Positions 26,201 to 39,258 of a DNA stretch of 64,000 bases are shown here, piece after piece. The notes beneath the pieces are model-generated. The model did no database searches. It saw only the letters and a program-made list of their open reading frames with translations, and had not been told where the DNA came from. The DNA comes from Ectocarpus siliculosus. Its lineage: Eukaryota > Sar > Phaeophyceae > Ectocarpales > Ectocarpaceae. The stretch's first letter is position 1, and each line of letters starts with the position of its first letter. Made by a program: the position numbers and the translations under genes. The DNA lies in the NCBI GenBank assembly GCA_000310025.1, contig FN649729.1, positions 4,223,216 to 4,287,215 of the forward strand, given 5' to 3'.

Positions 26201-26870
26201 CGAAGTCTATAGCATATGGCGAACCGACGCGCGCGAGCACCGTCAACTACTGCACATGTGTACCCATGTACCATTCGTTTCTCTGCATGAAGTATTTACA
26301 CCACGTACTGAGCCACCCCATTTTAGTGATGTGTTTGATGAGATCATTGGCGTTCTTGTAAAGAAACAATTCAAAAATTCTGAGGGGTGCCTGTATGGAT
26401 ACATACAAGCGTGCAGTTTACCTCTTGGTTCAGCTCCAGATCCTCTGCTAGGGGGAAGGTGGGGTCGTTGGCCACCTCGGGTGGATCTGAGTATGCGTCA
26501 TCCCCGCCGCCGCACCAGGTCGTATGCATACATGCCTCGCTTTTCGACAAGGTGGAGCCCATTCTGTTAGCGACAGGAGTGCGTGACCAACAAAAACTCG
26601 ATGGACTCGCCGCAAAACGAGTTCTTCACATGACTAGTCCGCGGCGAGACATCTCGTGTTCACACGATGTCGTCGCAAGTCGAAAGGGTATAAGAGGTGT
26701 GCCCTTGTTTTGTAACGGCGATTTGTTTTTAATCCCTCTTCAAAATTACTGAACTCCATTGAACCCCCCTGCATTAGCCTGTTTGCGATGCCCCCGGTCG
26801 CATTGCATTCCTGTCAACAACGCTGCTGCTGTGATACATATGCATCACTGCATGCTAGCATTGGCAGTGA
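20300..26870. other. Gene-poor stretch, no confident gene
   Basis: I could not build a spliced gene here. The most protein-like frames are around 20,966-21,218 (both strands), minus 23,443-23,889, plus 25,056-25,358 and minus 25,726-26,079. None matches a family I know, and each has an equally long opposite-strand frame. A short duplication of ATGATCATGATGT occurs near 21,405-21,430. Decayed transposable elements are the likeliest content; this is inference. Confidence 0.4.
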
Positions 26871-26873
26871 ACC

Positions 26874-29800
26874 ATGACGGATCGGGCAGACCGGGCCGTG
26901 GCCCAGACCAAGAAGGTGGCAGCGGATCCCATCAAGCAGGCAGAGCTCATGCTGGCAGAGGGCGTGGGCATGAGTGAGTGGATCGGTGTACAAAAATAAT
27001 CAAACGTGTGCCCGCGTGCGCTGAGCTACAGGTCTTTCCATCGTGCATGGCATCTCCGGAGGGCCACACCAAACTACACATCATACATGACACATTACAG
27101 CAGGCATGCCACGTTACAGCAGACAACAGAGCGAAGTTCCTTGTTGCAATCAAGGTGCAGAACGAGTCAGCGCGGCTACAACCAGAGCGGTAGTGCGAGG
27201 TTCTCTTTGCAGCTGGCGGCATGTCCTGTTTTGGGTTTTGGGTGGAAGCCTCTCTTCCTCTCTCCACGATCGCACCTACGTATGTATGGTACACTGTAGG
27301 GAAATTTGCACGCATGCGTGTACGTTGCTGAACGCGTCGGCGTCTCTACGGCTCCACGGAGCGTAAGTTCACCGCTTGGTATGTGCCTCTGTGCCCGCTC
27401 TCCTTCTTCAAGAAAACATCCACAACGTGTCGCGAGATGTTTTTCGTTCTGTTCATCACGGTAGTACAGGGTAGTTCAGTTTTGGGCACGCAAACGTGCT
27501 GCAGGGATGAATAGGTGTACCTCTTCGGGCTTGTGTACCCTTTTCTTTGCTATTTAGCTATTTCGTTTGCTTGTTTTTTAGGTCTTCTGATGGCTCTAAA
27601 TATTTAGCATTTTTGTGACCACGGACCGCGTCTTTGCTAGATTTTGGGATCAGCAACTGACACGAGTTTAATGTGAAGACAACAACAGCAGCAACAACAA
27701 CAGTAGTGTATGAAAGAAAGCAGCTAATAATAGTGACACACCATTTTACTACTGCTGGACTGCTGTAGCAGTAGACCCAACAAGTGTGTGTTCTACAGCA
27801 GCCGGCAGTACATCCGGCGGGGGCAGTTTGCGTTTTTCTCCGGGTCGGGAAATCGCGTGTCGAGGATTTCTACATGTACGATGCCCATACCGCCCCCATA
27901 CGCAAGGAATGTTTTTCTGTTGCTTCGCAAACATGCTGTGCGTTGAACCATTCCTCATTACGCGGTACAAGCAAAGCTGCCGCCGACTCAGCTTGTGCTA
28001 CGGAACACACGTTGGTTTCCGGAAATTCTTGTCTCTGGAACGCCACAACGCCACCAACAGATGAGTGAACATCCCTCCCAATCCCCAACCCCTCCCAGAC
28101 GAGTCCGACATGCGAGAAGTCAACCACTTCCTGTTGGAGCTCAAGAACGGTAGCGAGAGCCGTGGCGAAGGAGTCATCTGTGAGATTCCCCATTCGGCGC
28201 CGGCAAACGAAGTACGCGCGGGATCCGGCTTAGGTCCATCGTCCGCGGAGAACACCGGCTTGGACCCCTTGCAGAGTGCATCCCCGGATACGAAGGTGTG
28301 AATGACCTCTAAATATATTGCTTCGTATAGTTGTGCTTCTCACAGCAGAAGGGAGGATTTATGTAGTACCGCCGTTGCCAAAACGAAACGAAGTTGTTCA
28401 CCAAAAATGCACTCGCTGAAAATCTTTAGCCAAAGGGGGTGGATGCTATTTATGGGTGTGAGGAAGACCGATCTTGATTTGACTGAGTTTGAAACGAGAG
28501 CAAGAGCACCCAGCGATCGCACACGAGATATGTAGATACATGAGACCAGGTGGGAAGTGTTCCGAAAATAAAAATATCCTTTCGTTGTCGCACAGAGCAG
28601 CGGTTGGGGCTTGTTTCCACCAGCGTATCACGCAGTCTACCCTGCACACACCTCTCAAATCAATGCAAATTTCCAAAATTCTAGAGTCAAGACAAAACAG
28701 GCGACACGACGGGTGCTAAAATCGTGGGTAAGTTCGATGCGAACTCGGTAGAGGACATGATGGAGCAGCGAAACGCGCGTTGCGCGTCCAGATCTGTGTG
28801 TTGTTGCCGGGGCGTGCTGTCGAAGGCTGCAGCGGCGATCCGAAACGTGCGCAAAAATGCGTCCATACCCTTTCACGATCCACTGCTGTACATGCACCAT
28901 CACAGACCCGAACCCCGGAACTGCTGGTCTACACCGATAGCGCGGGCGAGTTGTTTGGGTTCCTTACCATCTCGATTAAAGCACATTTTCGATATCGATT
29001 TCCGACAACCCTCTACAAAGGAACGGTGGAAATAACCGCGCTGGGAAGCGACCAAGCTTCCAAGTCCCGAAAAAGCCTCCTACCAAAGCTACGCCTCATG
29101 AACGGAATGGCCGCTCGCTTCTGGCCGAACTGGACAACTCACGAATGGATCATTGGCGAAATCTTGAAAATACGCTTAATTCATGCATGTCGGAGTTGTC
29201 TCGGCTCCAATCAGTAGCGATACTCCCGTCTGCGAAGGGATACATGTGGTCCATGCCCAAATCTCTACCGCCGGTGCTTGATTCACAGGGTGGTCGCCAA
29301 CTCCTGCTCGACGCGGCTCTTGAGGCGATGAAGGTTGCCGAGGACCCTTCTACGAAAGGCGACAGAGTGCTCATGGCGAGAAGCTTCCACACGGCCACGG
29401 TGTACCTAGAGGTCTTGAGCTCGTTCAACGCTCTCGGTCCAGGTGTGTCTACAGACAGTAGCTGGATTGTGCGTTATCGCGGAGTACTGAGGCCGGGCAC
29501 AAGGTCAGGGTCCGTGGTTCTCGATCGGAACCCATGTCGTATCAACGCAAAGCGCCGGTTTGGTTGAGTGTTGCTCGGCTGCTTGCGGCCATGACATTGT
29601 TTGTGGGGCTTTCTTGGATGGCTGTCCCCGCACACCGCTCTCGCCTCTTGCTACTATGTCGGTTTCATGGAGCGGGTCGTGCAACGCGTCCGCTGGAGTC
29701 AAAAGACTCCCGATGATTGCCGTAGGGGCGCCGCTGTCGCTCGCTTGATTGACCCCCCTCCCCCTTCCCGTTGCCGTGCCGTGCCGTGCCGTGCCGTATG

Positions 29801-32800
29801 AAGAACACGAGCGGCAGCTCCAGTACACCAAGTGGCGCACGTACCAGTGCTCTCACCTGCTGGAGAACATCAAGCACGAGTTCCTAGAGACGGAGGGCAG
29901 GGTGGACGACCACTACTTCTTGGAAAAGGCGAGAGGTTTTTGTTGTGTTTCGTCTTCCTGGGAGACGGATAAACACAACAACTGCAGGATAGAATGGCAC
30001 TACAGCAGTACGGTACAGCAGTGCGCTGTTGTACATGCGAGGACGGCGGCGTAGTCGGCGGCCTGCCCCGCACACACCACCTTGAGATGTAGCAGAGGCA
30101 GGCGACACGCGCAATGAAAAACGTCCACGTGCGATCTGACAGCCCTGCTAGTAGCTAGTTACGTGAGGCGATTGGCAGCGTTTGACGCTGGAGATGCTCG
30201 CTGCTTCAACCTTCCAGTGGTATACAGAGAAGCACCCACGATCATGGGCTGAGTATCCTTTATTGATGGTCGCCTTTCGGTGGAACGGGACCTAAACCCT
30301 AACAGGACAAGGAGCTTGGGCGGGGCACTTACGGGAGGGTGATCCAAGCGACACATAGAGGAACGGGCCGCCAGTACGCTTGCAAGGTGGTGCACGTTAC
30401 CCGCATGGAGCCCCGTCAGGTTTCGAAGCTCTTCTCCGAGGTGTCGGTGTTACGCGAGCTCGATCATCCGCACATCGTGCGAATGCGCCAAGTTTTCTAC
30501 TCCAAGGTCCGTAAATTATTGATGTCTTTCTGCTACACGTAGAGTTCTTCACTTCTGGTGGTACAGTACTGTATTGGAAGCATCGCGGCTGGATTGCACG
30601 GAGGAGATGTGGAGATGTGCCGTTGTTGATACTGTAACCCCCACGACCCATGAGGCCAGGATCCTATTCTGTTTACATTTGTTTGTCACTATCCCATGTA
30701 GTACCGTCGTCCTGACAAAGGGGTAGATTTACCTAGTACTACTGTCCTATTGTCTTATCTCTGGAACTCTGGAGCCCCGACCCGGTGTGTGTTGGGCATG
30801 GTATCCAATGCTGAAGTGGCCGCATGTCGTGATTTGTGCGTGGTGGTCGTGAACGCTCTCTGGTTTGTAATAACGGCTATCTATTTCCTGCGTTTCCGTT
30901 TAGCATCGTCTCGGGCAGGGGAAATTGCAGTAGCATCTCGACCCGGGTATTGTATCCCTTCCGTATTTCCCACTTCCGGCGTATGGTCGTGCCGGTTCAG
31001 CGGTATGTATGTCCTGCTGCAACTCTCTCACCGGCCAATCTTAGGAGGCGATAAAATGCATTATTGGCCAATTTATCCTGGACTTTGCACCTGTGTGTGG
31101 ATAGATAAGAGGTGAATTTACATTGTTTTTTGCAAGCGAAACAGAAGACCTTGTTCGCTGTTTGTAAGGAAAAAAAACGTTGGAGCTTTTCTCGGGGAGA
31201 GCTGTTCTTGTTCTTGACCCTGCGGCCTCTCCTCCTCCCCCTACCCACCCCCCGCCACAGCGGCACATCTACATGATCATGGACCTTGCCACGGGAGGCG
31301 AACTATTCCACCTCGTCACCAAGAACCCAGGAGACTGCGCCACGGAGCCGGAGATCAGGAGAATGCTCACCAATATGCTCAGCGCCGTAAGAAACGAAAT
31401 CCTTGGTTGTAATATTGCGTATGTTTCCATAAGTTGCCCATCAACACAATGATTCTTCCCGCTTTTGTTACGTTTCACTTGACGCTAAATTTATGCTGCT
31501 TAGAGACTGAATTATACGGTCATCGTCGCCATTGTTCCGTGAAGAACATTGGTGTCGATTTGGTTGGCGCATCTTTGTGTAGTTTAGTGTAGTGCAAGTG
31601 CTCCGGCAGCGATGCTCCTTGGAATATCTCGCCAAGTCGCTCGCTCGCGCATCCTGACGGCACTTTGTCTCTGCATCCTTACCTGAACCTGCTCTTTGTC
31701 TGTCCGTCCGTTTTATCCTGTTGTCGTGCATCCGCGGCCATGCATGCATCATGCGCGCCCCGTGTGGCAGGTGGGCTACATGCACCGCCACGGCATCGTC
31801 CATCGCGACCTGAAGCTGGAGAACTGGCTGATGCAGACGCCGGGGGACACGACCGCCGTCAAGCTGATCGACTTCGGCCTCTCCAAGCACTTCACGCTGG
31901 ACCAGAACATGCAGCAAGCGGTGGGGTCCACGTACTACGTCGCCCCAGGTGACGCGAAACAAAGACCGGTCTAGGTAGCAGCCGTTGCACATCTCTCGCT
32001 TTTCCTCTTTCGCATGTGCACGCACGTTGGCGTTGGTTTGCGAGATGTTGGGGTGATATTAAGGCGGGTGAATATGAGTTTGTGATGGAACCGCCCCCCC
32101 CTTACTTTGTAGCTTACACGCCTGGCCCCGAGCGCTTGGCAGCGGACGTTTTTCTGCTGTGCTCCGCGCTTGTACTGCCGCAGGCAGGGCATTACAGACC
32201 AACACTCATTCCGGTGGTTTTGGCAGCCTCTGTGTACGTTACGTGTCTCCTGTAAACACCTACTACTACTATTCTTGGAATGCTCCATCGTTGTCGCGGC
32301 TGTCTCCGTCTCTCTTCTGACACGAGATATCAAATGTCCGTTTTACGCCCGTGAAATGTCAACGAACGTTTGATGCAGAGGTCTTGCAAGGCTCTTACGG
32401 TCCTAAGTGCGACATGTGGAGCATGGGTGTGATCGCGTACATGATGGTCTCCGGTGCGCCGCCTTTCTGGGGAAACGGCGATGCGCAGGTGGGCCTTGCT
32501 GTCCATCTGGCTTGATGCGTACTCTGCACCGCGCGTACATGATGCGTTGTGTAGGGAGACGTGTGGTAGCAATCGTTACCCTTTGCCGTTGGCGACAGGA
32601 TGGGCATTACACCGGATGCTGGCATGAACGTGGACGGGTAACGGGGGGGGGCGTGAATAATTCTCCGCTCACGGTCTCACTTCTGGTTGTTGATTGGTCA
32701 GTCTTTCTTCAAGACCTCAAGCTCGAACGTCGTAGATTTTCGCCTGGAACGTGTATCCCATTGTATACTTTTTGTCGCCCCGCGTGACACGGCAGGTCCG

Positions 32801-35800
32801 CGCGAAGATCGTGTGCGGGGAGTACGACATGCCCGATGTGTTGTTCCAGCACATCTCTTCCGACGCGAAAGACTTCATCACCAAGCTCCTCGTGGTGGAC
32901 CCGAAGGAGCGGCTGAGCGCCGAGCAGGCTCTCGCGCACCCTTGGCTTCGCCGGCCTTCAAGGTACGTGCTTTGTGCGATGTCCTCCATTGCTGTACAAC
33001 GCTACTGCTGTTGTGTTTACAACATCGTTCGATGCAGCTCCTTAGCAGACGTGGGCACGGCTAAGCGAGGCAGCCCTCCACGGCGCCTGTTCGCTGGGTG
33101 CACCTCGGTATACGTGGGGGGGTATGTGGGCGCCGAAGCACCGTGCGTCCTTGGGCCTTTCGGAGGTCCGTCTAGTACAGTTGTTGAGTCCGTGTCCGCC
33201 GGGCAGCACAGCCGACGTGCACTAACTGCCCCCCGCTCGCCCGCCCGTTGTGTGCTCATTGTCACCACGGGGTGACTGGGCTACTGTCTCCCGTCTCTAT
33301 TTACTTGTTCACGCGCCTACAGTAGATCCCCGAGCTCGACGACTGCAAGTGTTCTACCGAAAGGCGATCTAGTTCGAGCACTGCAGCAGTTCAGCAGCTT
33401 CAGCACCTTCCGACGTCTCATTCTCGAGGTGCCTCCCCCCCTGGCTTGACTTGCTTGTTTTCGGCATGCTGCAGAATGGACGCCCTTTGGTACAGCATGT
33501 AGGAGGATGCCGATATGTGCACACTGTGAGGTCCTGCGAAGGTAGAGACCGTGATGCGGGGCTCCGTGACATGTTTGGCGATGCTTTCTCCTCTCTCAGG
33601 TGTGCGCGTACAACATGCCTCCGGCGGAGCTGGAGGGACTGAGAATAACGTTCGAGGCGATCGACAAGAACCACAGCGGGACCGTGTCTCTTGAGGAACT
33701 CGGCAGCCACCTACAGGTGAGGCAGGACAGTCGTACTCGAAAGGCACATGCATGGCTTCCGCACATGGAGGAGACCTATAGAAGCCGAAATCAAGCCATT
33801 GGAACAGTCAGCACTGACTAGTGTAGTGGTTTGGAGCAAAGTAGGGTTTGCTGACTAGTGTAATGGGTTGGTTTCGTCTTGTAAACGCCTTTGGGTTGAT
33901 TTACTGCCTAGGTTACTACGGTCAGCGAACCCCTTCGATAAAAAGCAAGACCAGCAAGTAGAGTGTGCTAGTTCCGCCGATGCACGCGCATCTTACCGTG
34001 GCTAGAGTGAGGCTACGGTCGACACCCCCGGTGTGCTTTAGCTAGAAATTCCTCGTCGCAGCAGAGTGGAAGTTCGATGTCAGCGTTGGAAGCACGCGTG
34101 ATGATTGTTCAATGCAATAACTATTTCAGTTAAATTTAAAGTACCTACACACAAACAAACGTGAATTAAACTAATACCCATTGAAATCTCGATACTGCTG
34201 GTTGGTGATCGCTTTAGTGCAAACCTGCCGGAACCTCTTAAGAATCCAATTGGCTCCTGGTCCACCGTCGAACGTGTTGTTACCGCGGCTTTGGCTCGCC
34301 CAGTTTTCCTTCTTTTCGAGAGCGCTGTCACTGCTGCCAACGTGTGACAATCGTACACAATGGCCGCCGTGTGCCCACGCTGCCATCAGGCTCACGTCTC
34401 GTGGTCGGAGCTGCAGCAGCTTTATGAGGCCGTCAACGTCGACCGTACCACGGAGATCAACTACAACGAGGTGAGTGTCATTCCGAGGAGCAGCTGCGGC
34501 CTGGTTAGCAGGCGGTAGTAGCGAGGCGGGAGGGAAATATTTAGGCAAGGGAATGACGATGCTGTGTTGCTCTACGGGGTGGGGTGGGGGTGGGGGGGGG
34601 GGTACGCAGATTCGTCGATTATTTCGTCAATAGAGTACATCTCCCAGCTACTTGTTGCACGAATGCAAGCTGAATGCTTGCATGGTTCCAAGAGGTGGTG
34701 CTTCCTGCCGAGAGCACACTATACAAGGTATCTCCCTTGTCAGGGAAGACCGTTGGCACGTGTGTCACCCGCTGGTTTGCCGCTAGAACCAACCTCTTGT
34801 GCCCCCCCCGCCTTCTCTACCCGCAGTTCATCGCAGCAACGGTGTGGACTCGTGTCAACATGGACGAGGAGAAACTCCATAAGGTGTGTGCGTGTGCCAG
34901 GCGTGTACGAGGTTATTTACCGATCCTTATTCTGGTGGAGTTGTGCAAGTCGAGTTTTGGGGCCCCCACGAGAAACTGTTGTTCCACACGATATTTGAGG
35001 TAGGCATGTGTACCCACGTTTTGGGTAAACCGACGTTGTCCTAGCGAACTAGATCGAGTTCCAGTACCCCCCCCCCTCCCTGCACAGGTTTGTCCATTAT
35101 CTCGGCGTGCTGCCCTTCTCCGCTCCGCTCATTTTCATTTGTCGAGAGGCTCGCGTTGGATGACTCCTCCCCTTAGGACACAGCCTAAATTCAGCTGTGA
35201 ATCGGTTGTCTATTATATTTCGTGTTGGACACATGACCGCGAGCCGTGCTTCGGCGACGGATATTCGATTTCTTCGCTCGCGGCAGGTTTTCGAGAGCCT
35301 CGACCGAGAAGGAAAGGGCTTCCTCACCGCGGAGGGTATCAAGCAGGTCGTCGGGCTAGACTTCCAAGCCGAAGAGGTGCGGGAGGGAGGCCCTGGCAAA
35401 ATACGGTAGCGCGCGTGGTACGAACGTTGCTGCCCTCTGGCCGCGGCGCCTGTGTTGCAAGAAACAGGACGAAAAATCGCAGCAAGAAATACTGTTTTAT
35501 ATTGTTTCAAGTACGAAGATACACGGGATCGAAACCGAAGTGGCCATTCCATGCCATCGAGTGTGGTGGCAGAAAATCGCCCGTTATGGCTGGAAATGTC
35601 GGAAACCATTGCACCCTGTCGAGAACTCTAGTTAGCTGTCCGCTAAATCAGCTCGCATGACCATCCGTGTCTGTCAGGTGGACCACATGATCGCGGAGGC
35701 GGACGTTTCAGGCGATGGCCGTGTGGATTACTCCGAATTCGCACACTTGTGGAAAACGTCTCTCCTGCAGAAGCACCACAAACCCGCGACTGGCCGTTTG

Positions 35801-36229
35801 CAACAGGTGTGTGCAACCCGACGGGGGCGTTACCACTACTGTTGGGTTCTGTTGGCAGTTGTTGTCGGTGTGGACGGTGCAATCATAGTACCTGTTCGGC
35901 ACTACAGTAGGCGTGCTTGAGTTCTTCAAGCCGCACAAACTATGTGTGTGGGTAACGTTTTGTCACATGACACACACGCAAGGTATCAATATATCAATCT
36001 TGTCTCACTTTCTTGGGAGTTTTCTGCTGACAGGCCGGCTTGATTAATCGATCGATGAACTCACTCTCGACATCGGACCCTGACAGCTTTCCTGGGTTTA
36101 ACACTCTCTGCTTGTCACCCCTCCCCCCTCGCGCGCGCTTCTCCTCCATAGGTTGTACGCAGGTTTGGCAGCTTCGGGAGCAAGTTGGAAGCTGCTACCG
36201 GAGGCTTGGGTGCAAAGCTAGCGCGGTAA
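26874..36229 (+). CDS. Calcium-dependent protein kinase with N-terminal Vta1/MIT-like segment
   Basis: A Ser/Thr kinase with C-terminal EF hands, expected to respond to Ca2+. Secure exons: 29,804-29,928; 30,306-30,506; 31,261-31,386; 31,771-31,948; 32,379-32,488; 32,796-32,962; 33,323-33,428; 33,600-33,716; 34,390-34,470; 34,827-34,883; 35,287-35,376; 35,678-35,806; 36,152-36,229, all phase-consistent. Visible: Gly loop GRGTYG, ACK lysine, [11 protein letters not shown] and an APE motif split by an intron, so catalysis is expected. EF1 ([12 protein letters not shown]) and EF4 ([12 protein letters not shown]) are canonical; EF2 and EF3 are degenerate. The upstream exon ending at 29,442 contains [17 protein letters not shown]. 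The next exon continues with QYTKW. Together they resemble the second MIT-like half of Vta1/LIP5. N-terminal exons 26,874-26,973 and 28,099-28,295, and the left edge of the Vta1-like exon (about 29,050), are tentative. The intron after 29,928 appears to be GC-AG. Confidence 0.88.
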
Positions 36230-36278
36230 TTGAGCGCTTTAGCCTCAAGCTAGCGCGGTAATTGAGCGCTTTAGCCTC
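36215..36278. repeat. 32-bp tandem duplication across the kinase stop codon
   Basis: Two perfect 32-bp copies start at 36,215 and 36,247. Each begins AAGCTAGCGCGGTAATTGAG. The first includes the last four codons and the TAA of the kinase gene; the second lies in the 3' UTR. The reading frame is unchanged because the stop in the first copy is used. Confidence 0.95.
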
Positions 36279-36848
36279 GGCGGCAGCACTAGATTAGATT
36301 GATACATGAGAATTGTTCGTACTGGTGCTGCCCAGGGATTGTTTGAGGCTGGCTGTGTATAGATACAAGAGAACATTGCTCTGGTCGCACAAGCCCGGTG
36401 CAGCTCCAGAGCTCAAGCTTCAAAGGTTCTCACCTCCCCAGGTTGTTTTATTTTATTTTACTGAGTGCAAAAGTACAGCAGTTGGTGCATTTTGCAAAGG
36501 ACTTCATTTCTTTTATATTTGTACAGGGAGTCAGTGTAACTTGAAAATGCTGGGTTGTGATCGCCGCATTATTCTTTGGTAGCAAGCATAAGCCCCCTAT
36601 GATTTTGAGCACCCCCTATGATTTTGAGATGTCGAGCTGTGACGTGGTTGCACCAGTTTGTTGGGTTTACCAAATACATTGGTGACCTGTGCTCACGTCG
36701 TTTAGCAGTGCCAGCTACATATATTTTTTTCTGCACGCTGCATGCATAAGAATCGTTATGTTTTCTTCTCTCCACTTGTTGTTGTCGCACGACATGATTT
36801 ATCATTTCCTCGATGTTTTTGTTTTTTCTGTTTTTTTTCTCCTGTTTT

Positions 36849-37165
36849 GTGTCGGTGAAAAGAATCGTATTTCGTCTGTTTTGTGTCTGTCTGTCTTGTA
36901 TTGAAAGCGAACGATCGCCCTGTTTGAAACTTTTGAGGTCAGCAATGGAAGGTATTCTGCATGGCCTGTGTTGCACTGGGAATTCAGTAAGCGCGATCTT
37001 GTCTTGTTTGTGTCGGTGAATGTATCGTATTATGTCTGTCTGTCTGTCTTGTATGGTATTGAACGAACGATCGCCTGTTTGAACCTTTTTGAGGTACTTT
37101 TTTATGTACCGGCATGGCCTGTTTTTGCATTGGGAATTCAGTTGATGGTGCCATCTTTTGGTGTA
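36849..37165. repeat. 161-bp tandem duplication, T-rich
   Basis: Two diverged copies start at about 36,849 and 37,010, with shared blocks GTGTCGGTGAA, GTCTGTCTGTCTTGTAT, GAACGATCGCC, TTTTGAGGT and GGGAATTCAG. They lie between the convergent kinase and RAD51B genes. (GTCT)n runs differ in length between the copies. No gene was recognised in 36,230-37,731. Confidence 0.85.
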
Positions 37166-37731
37166 GTGTCCGCCATCATCGGTGCATTCGACTGCTGCAA
37201 CGCAGGCTGTGAATGCCTACAAGCCTATGCATATAATAGGTGTTTTCTGCACTATGTTGCATCATCAAGACGCCGGCGACACTGGTGCTGTAGCGATTGG
37301 GGGGCGCGGCTGTGGGCAGGAAAGTAAAGCGAACGCCGACAAGACGATCTCGCCCAGCATGCAAATCAATCAATTTTTCTTTCGGTCTTTGTCGCCACAA
37401 TTCAAAGGAGGATGTGGTGGGAGTTTCTGAAGGGTATGCACACCTCCAACGATTCTTGCTCTTTGCTCGACCCTCACCGCCCAAACGCCTGATCTGATCA
37501 ACTACACGATGATACCGCCACCCCGGCCGCCCTGTCTTCAACGCCTGGTGCACCGCCCCGCGTTCGTCAATAGTTGAAGTGTGCCAGTGCAACTCGGTCG
37601 AAAAAGAACACAATGATCTTGGCGTACGAAGAGCTGGCTGTATTCCGTGAAAAAAGAGACGGCGAGGTCACCCGCGTGGCTGCGGGCGCATACGCAAGCA
37701 GCAGGGCACAAACTGTATGCTCGGAACCGCG

Positions 37732-39078
37732 TCAGACCGCCACCTGCTCTATGCCACTTTCCCGAACGACAAACCGACAAGACACGGCTGGGGCAAGGGG
37801 CGATTTCGTCAGGTGCATCTCCCGATGGCCATCGTGTTGCTCCAAGATCAACCTGTTGGAAACACAGTGATGCCACGTATTCCCTAGGGCGGGGATGATG
37901 TAGCTGTCTCCCCGCCCCCCGGATACCTCTGTCTCGAACGCCGACTTCCCCTCCCGCGAGCTTGAGTTGGTGTGGCTCGCGATGCTCTGCCTGCTGCCCC
38001 CTTGCAGTCCCGACGTGGGGTAGAAACTTGTGGTGACTTGGTTGGTCACCAGAACCACCGCCGAAAAGGTGTAGGCCAGGCTCCTGCAGTGTCGAAGAGA
38101 GATGATCATCATCGACGGATTCGTAGGAAAGGTGGAACACACTTGTGCACGAGGGATGCATGAAGCAACGAAAGGCCAAAATTCATGTACAGGCTCCGTT
38201 TGCACGATGCGATTGTTGGCACCAAACAGGCATGCGGCACCGCCACCTCTCCGAAGCGCTACCCCAGGCTGTTTACATTTCATATAATTGTACACTGAAT
38301 TTAATGCGATGGCACTTATCACCCTGAAGAAGGTCAATGAATCGCAGAAGGTCATTGAGGTGCATAACCTCCCTCCCTTCTTCCTCGCTTTCTCACTTTA
38401 GGACTGCTGCTTGTCGGGTGAGGAGTTCTTGTCGGCTCAACGTATCCTCTCTTGCAAAATCCTGCGAGAAAAAAGAAACGAGGAGAAACGCGGCAAACAG
38501 CACACCGATGACAACGGTGGGTTCATCGCTTGTTCCGAACACGACACACGCGTTGACTTACAAAACGACTCTTGCGACCAAAAATCGGCGTTGTGGTATG
38601 TATGTATCGGTGCACTTCGAAGACCTACTGTACAGCTACCAAACGTCCATGAGTTAGGCTCACATGGAATGATGGGGATGGTGTTGAAGAGAGAGGAATA
38701 TGTCATGACCACAGACAGGTGTACGAGGCCAAGTCAACGTGGCCGGCGCGGGGGAAAACTACCCCGGTGATGGTATTTGATGGCTTGAAAAAAGTTATCT
38801 TCACCACCGGTGGTCTATCTACTGTTGTTTTACTGTGTTGTGTCTCGAGAGGGTCGTTGCAGTACTGCGGTACAATTGTACTCACCCGACGAGCGAGAGC
38901 TGCGATGGAATCAAGAACAATCAGACGGACGTTGCTCTCGATCATGCGGGCCTGAAGAGTCTCCAAGCGATCCACGAGGGCGGCGGAGTTGTCGACCGGG
39001 AAGACGGTCACCTTCACAACCGCCAATCAGAGAGAGACCCATCGACAGAGAGAGACCCATCGACAGAGAGAGACCCAT

Positions 39079-39138
<60 letters not shown>

Positions 39139-39194
39139 GAGAGAGAGTTGAGAGAGAGTTGAGACAGAGTTGAGACAGAGTTGAGACAGAGTTG

Positions 39195-39258
<64 letters not shown>

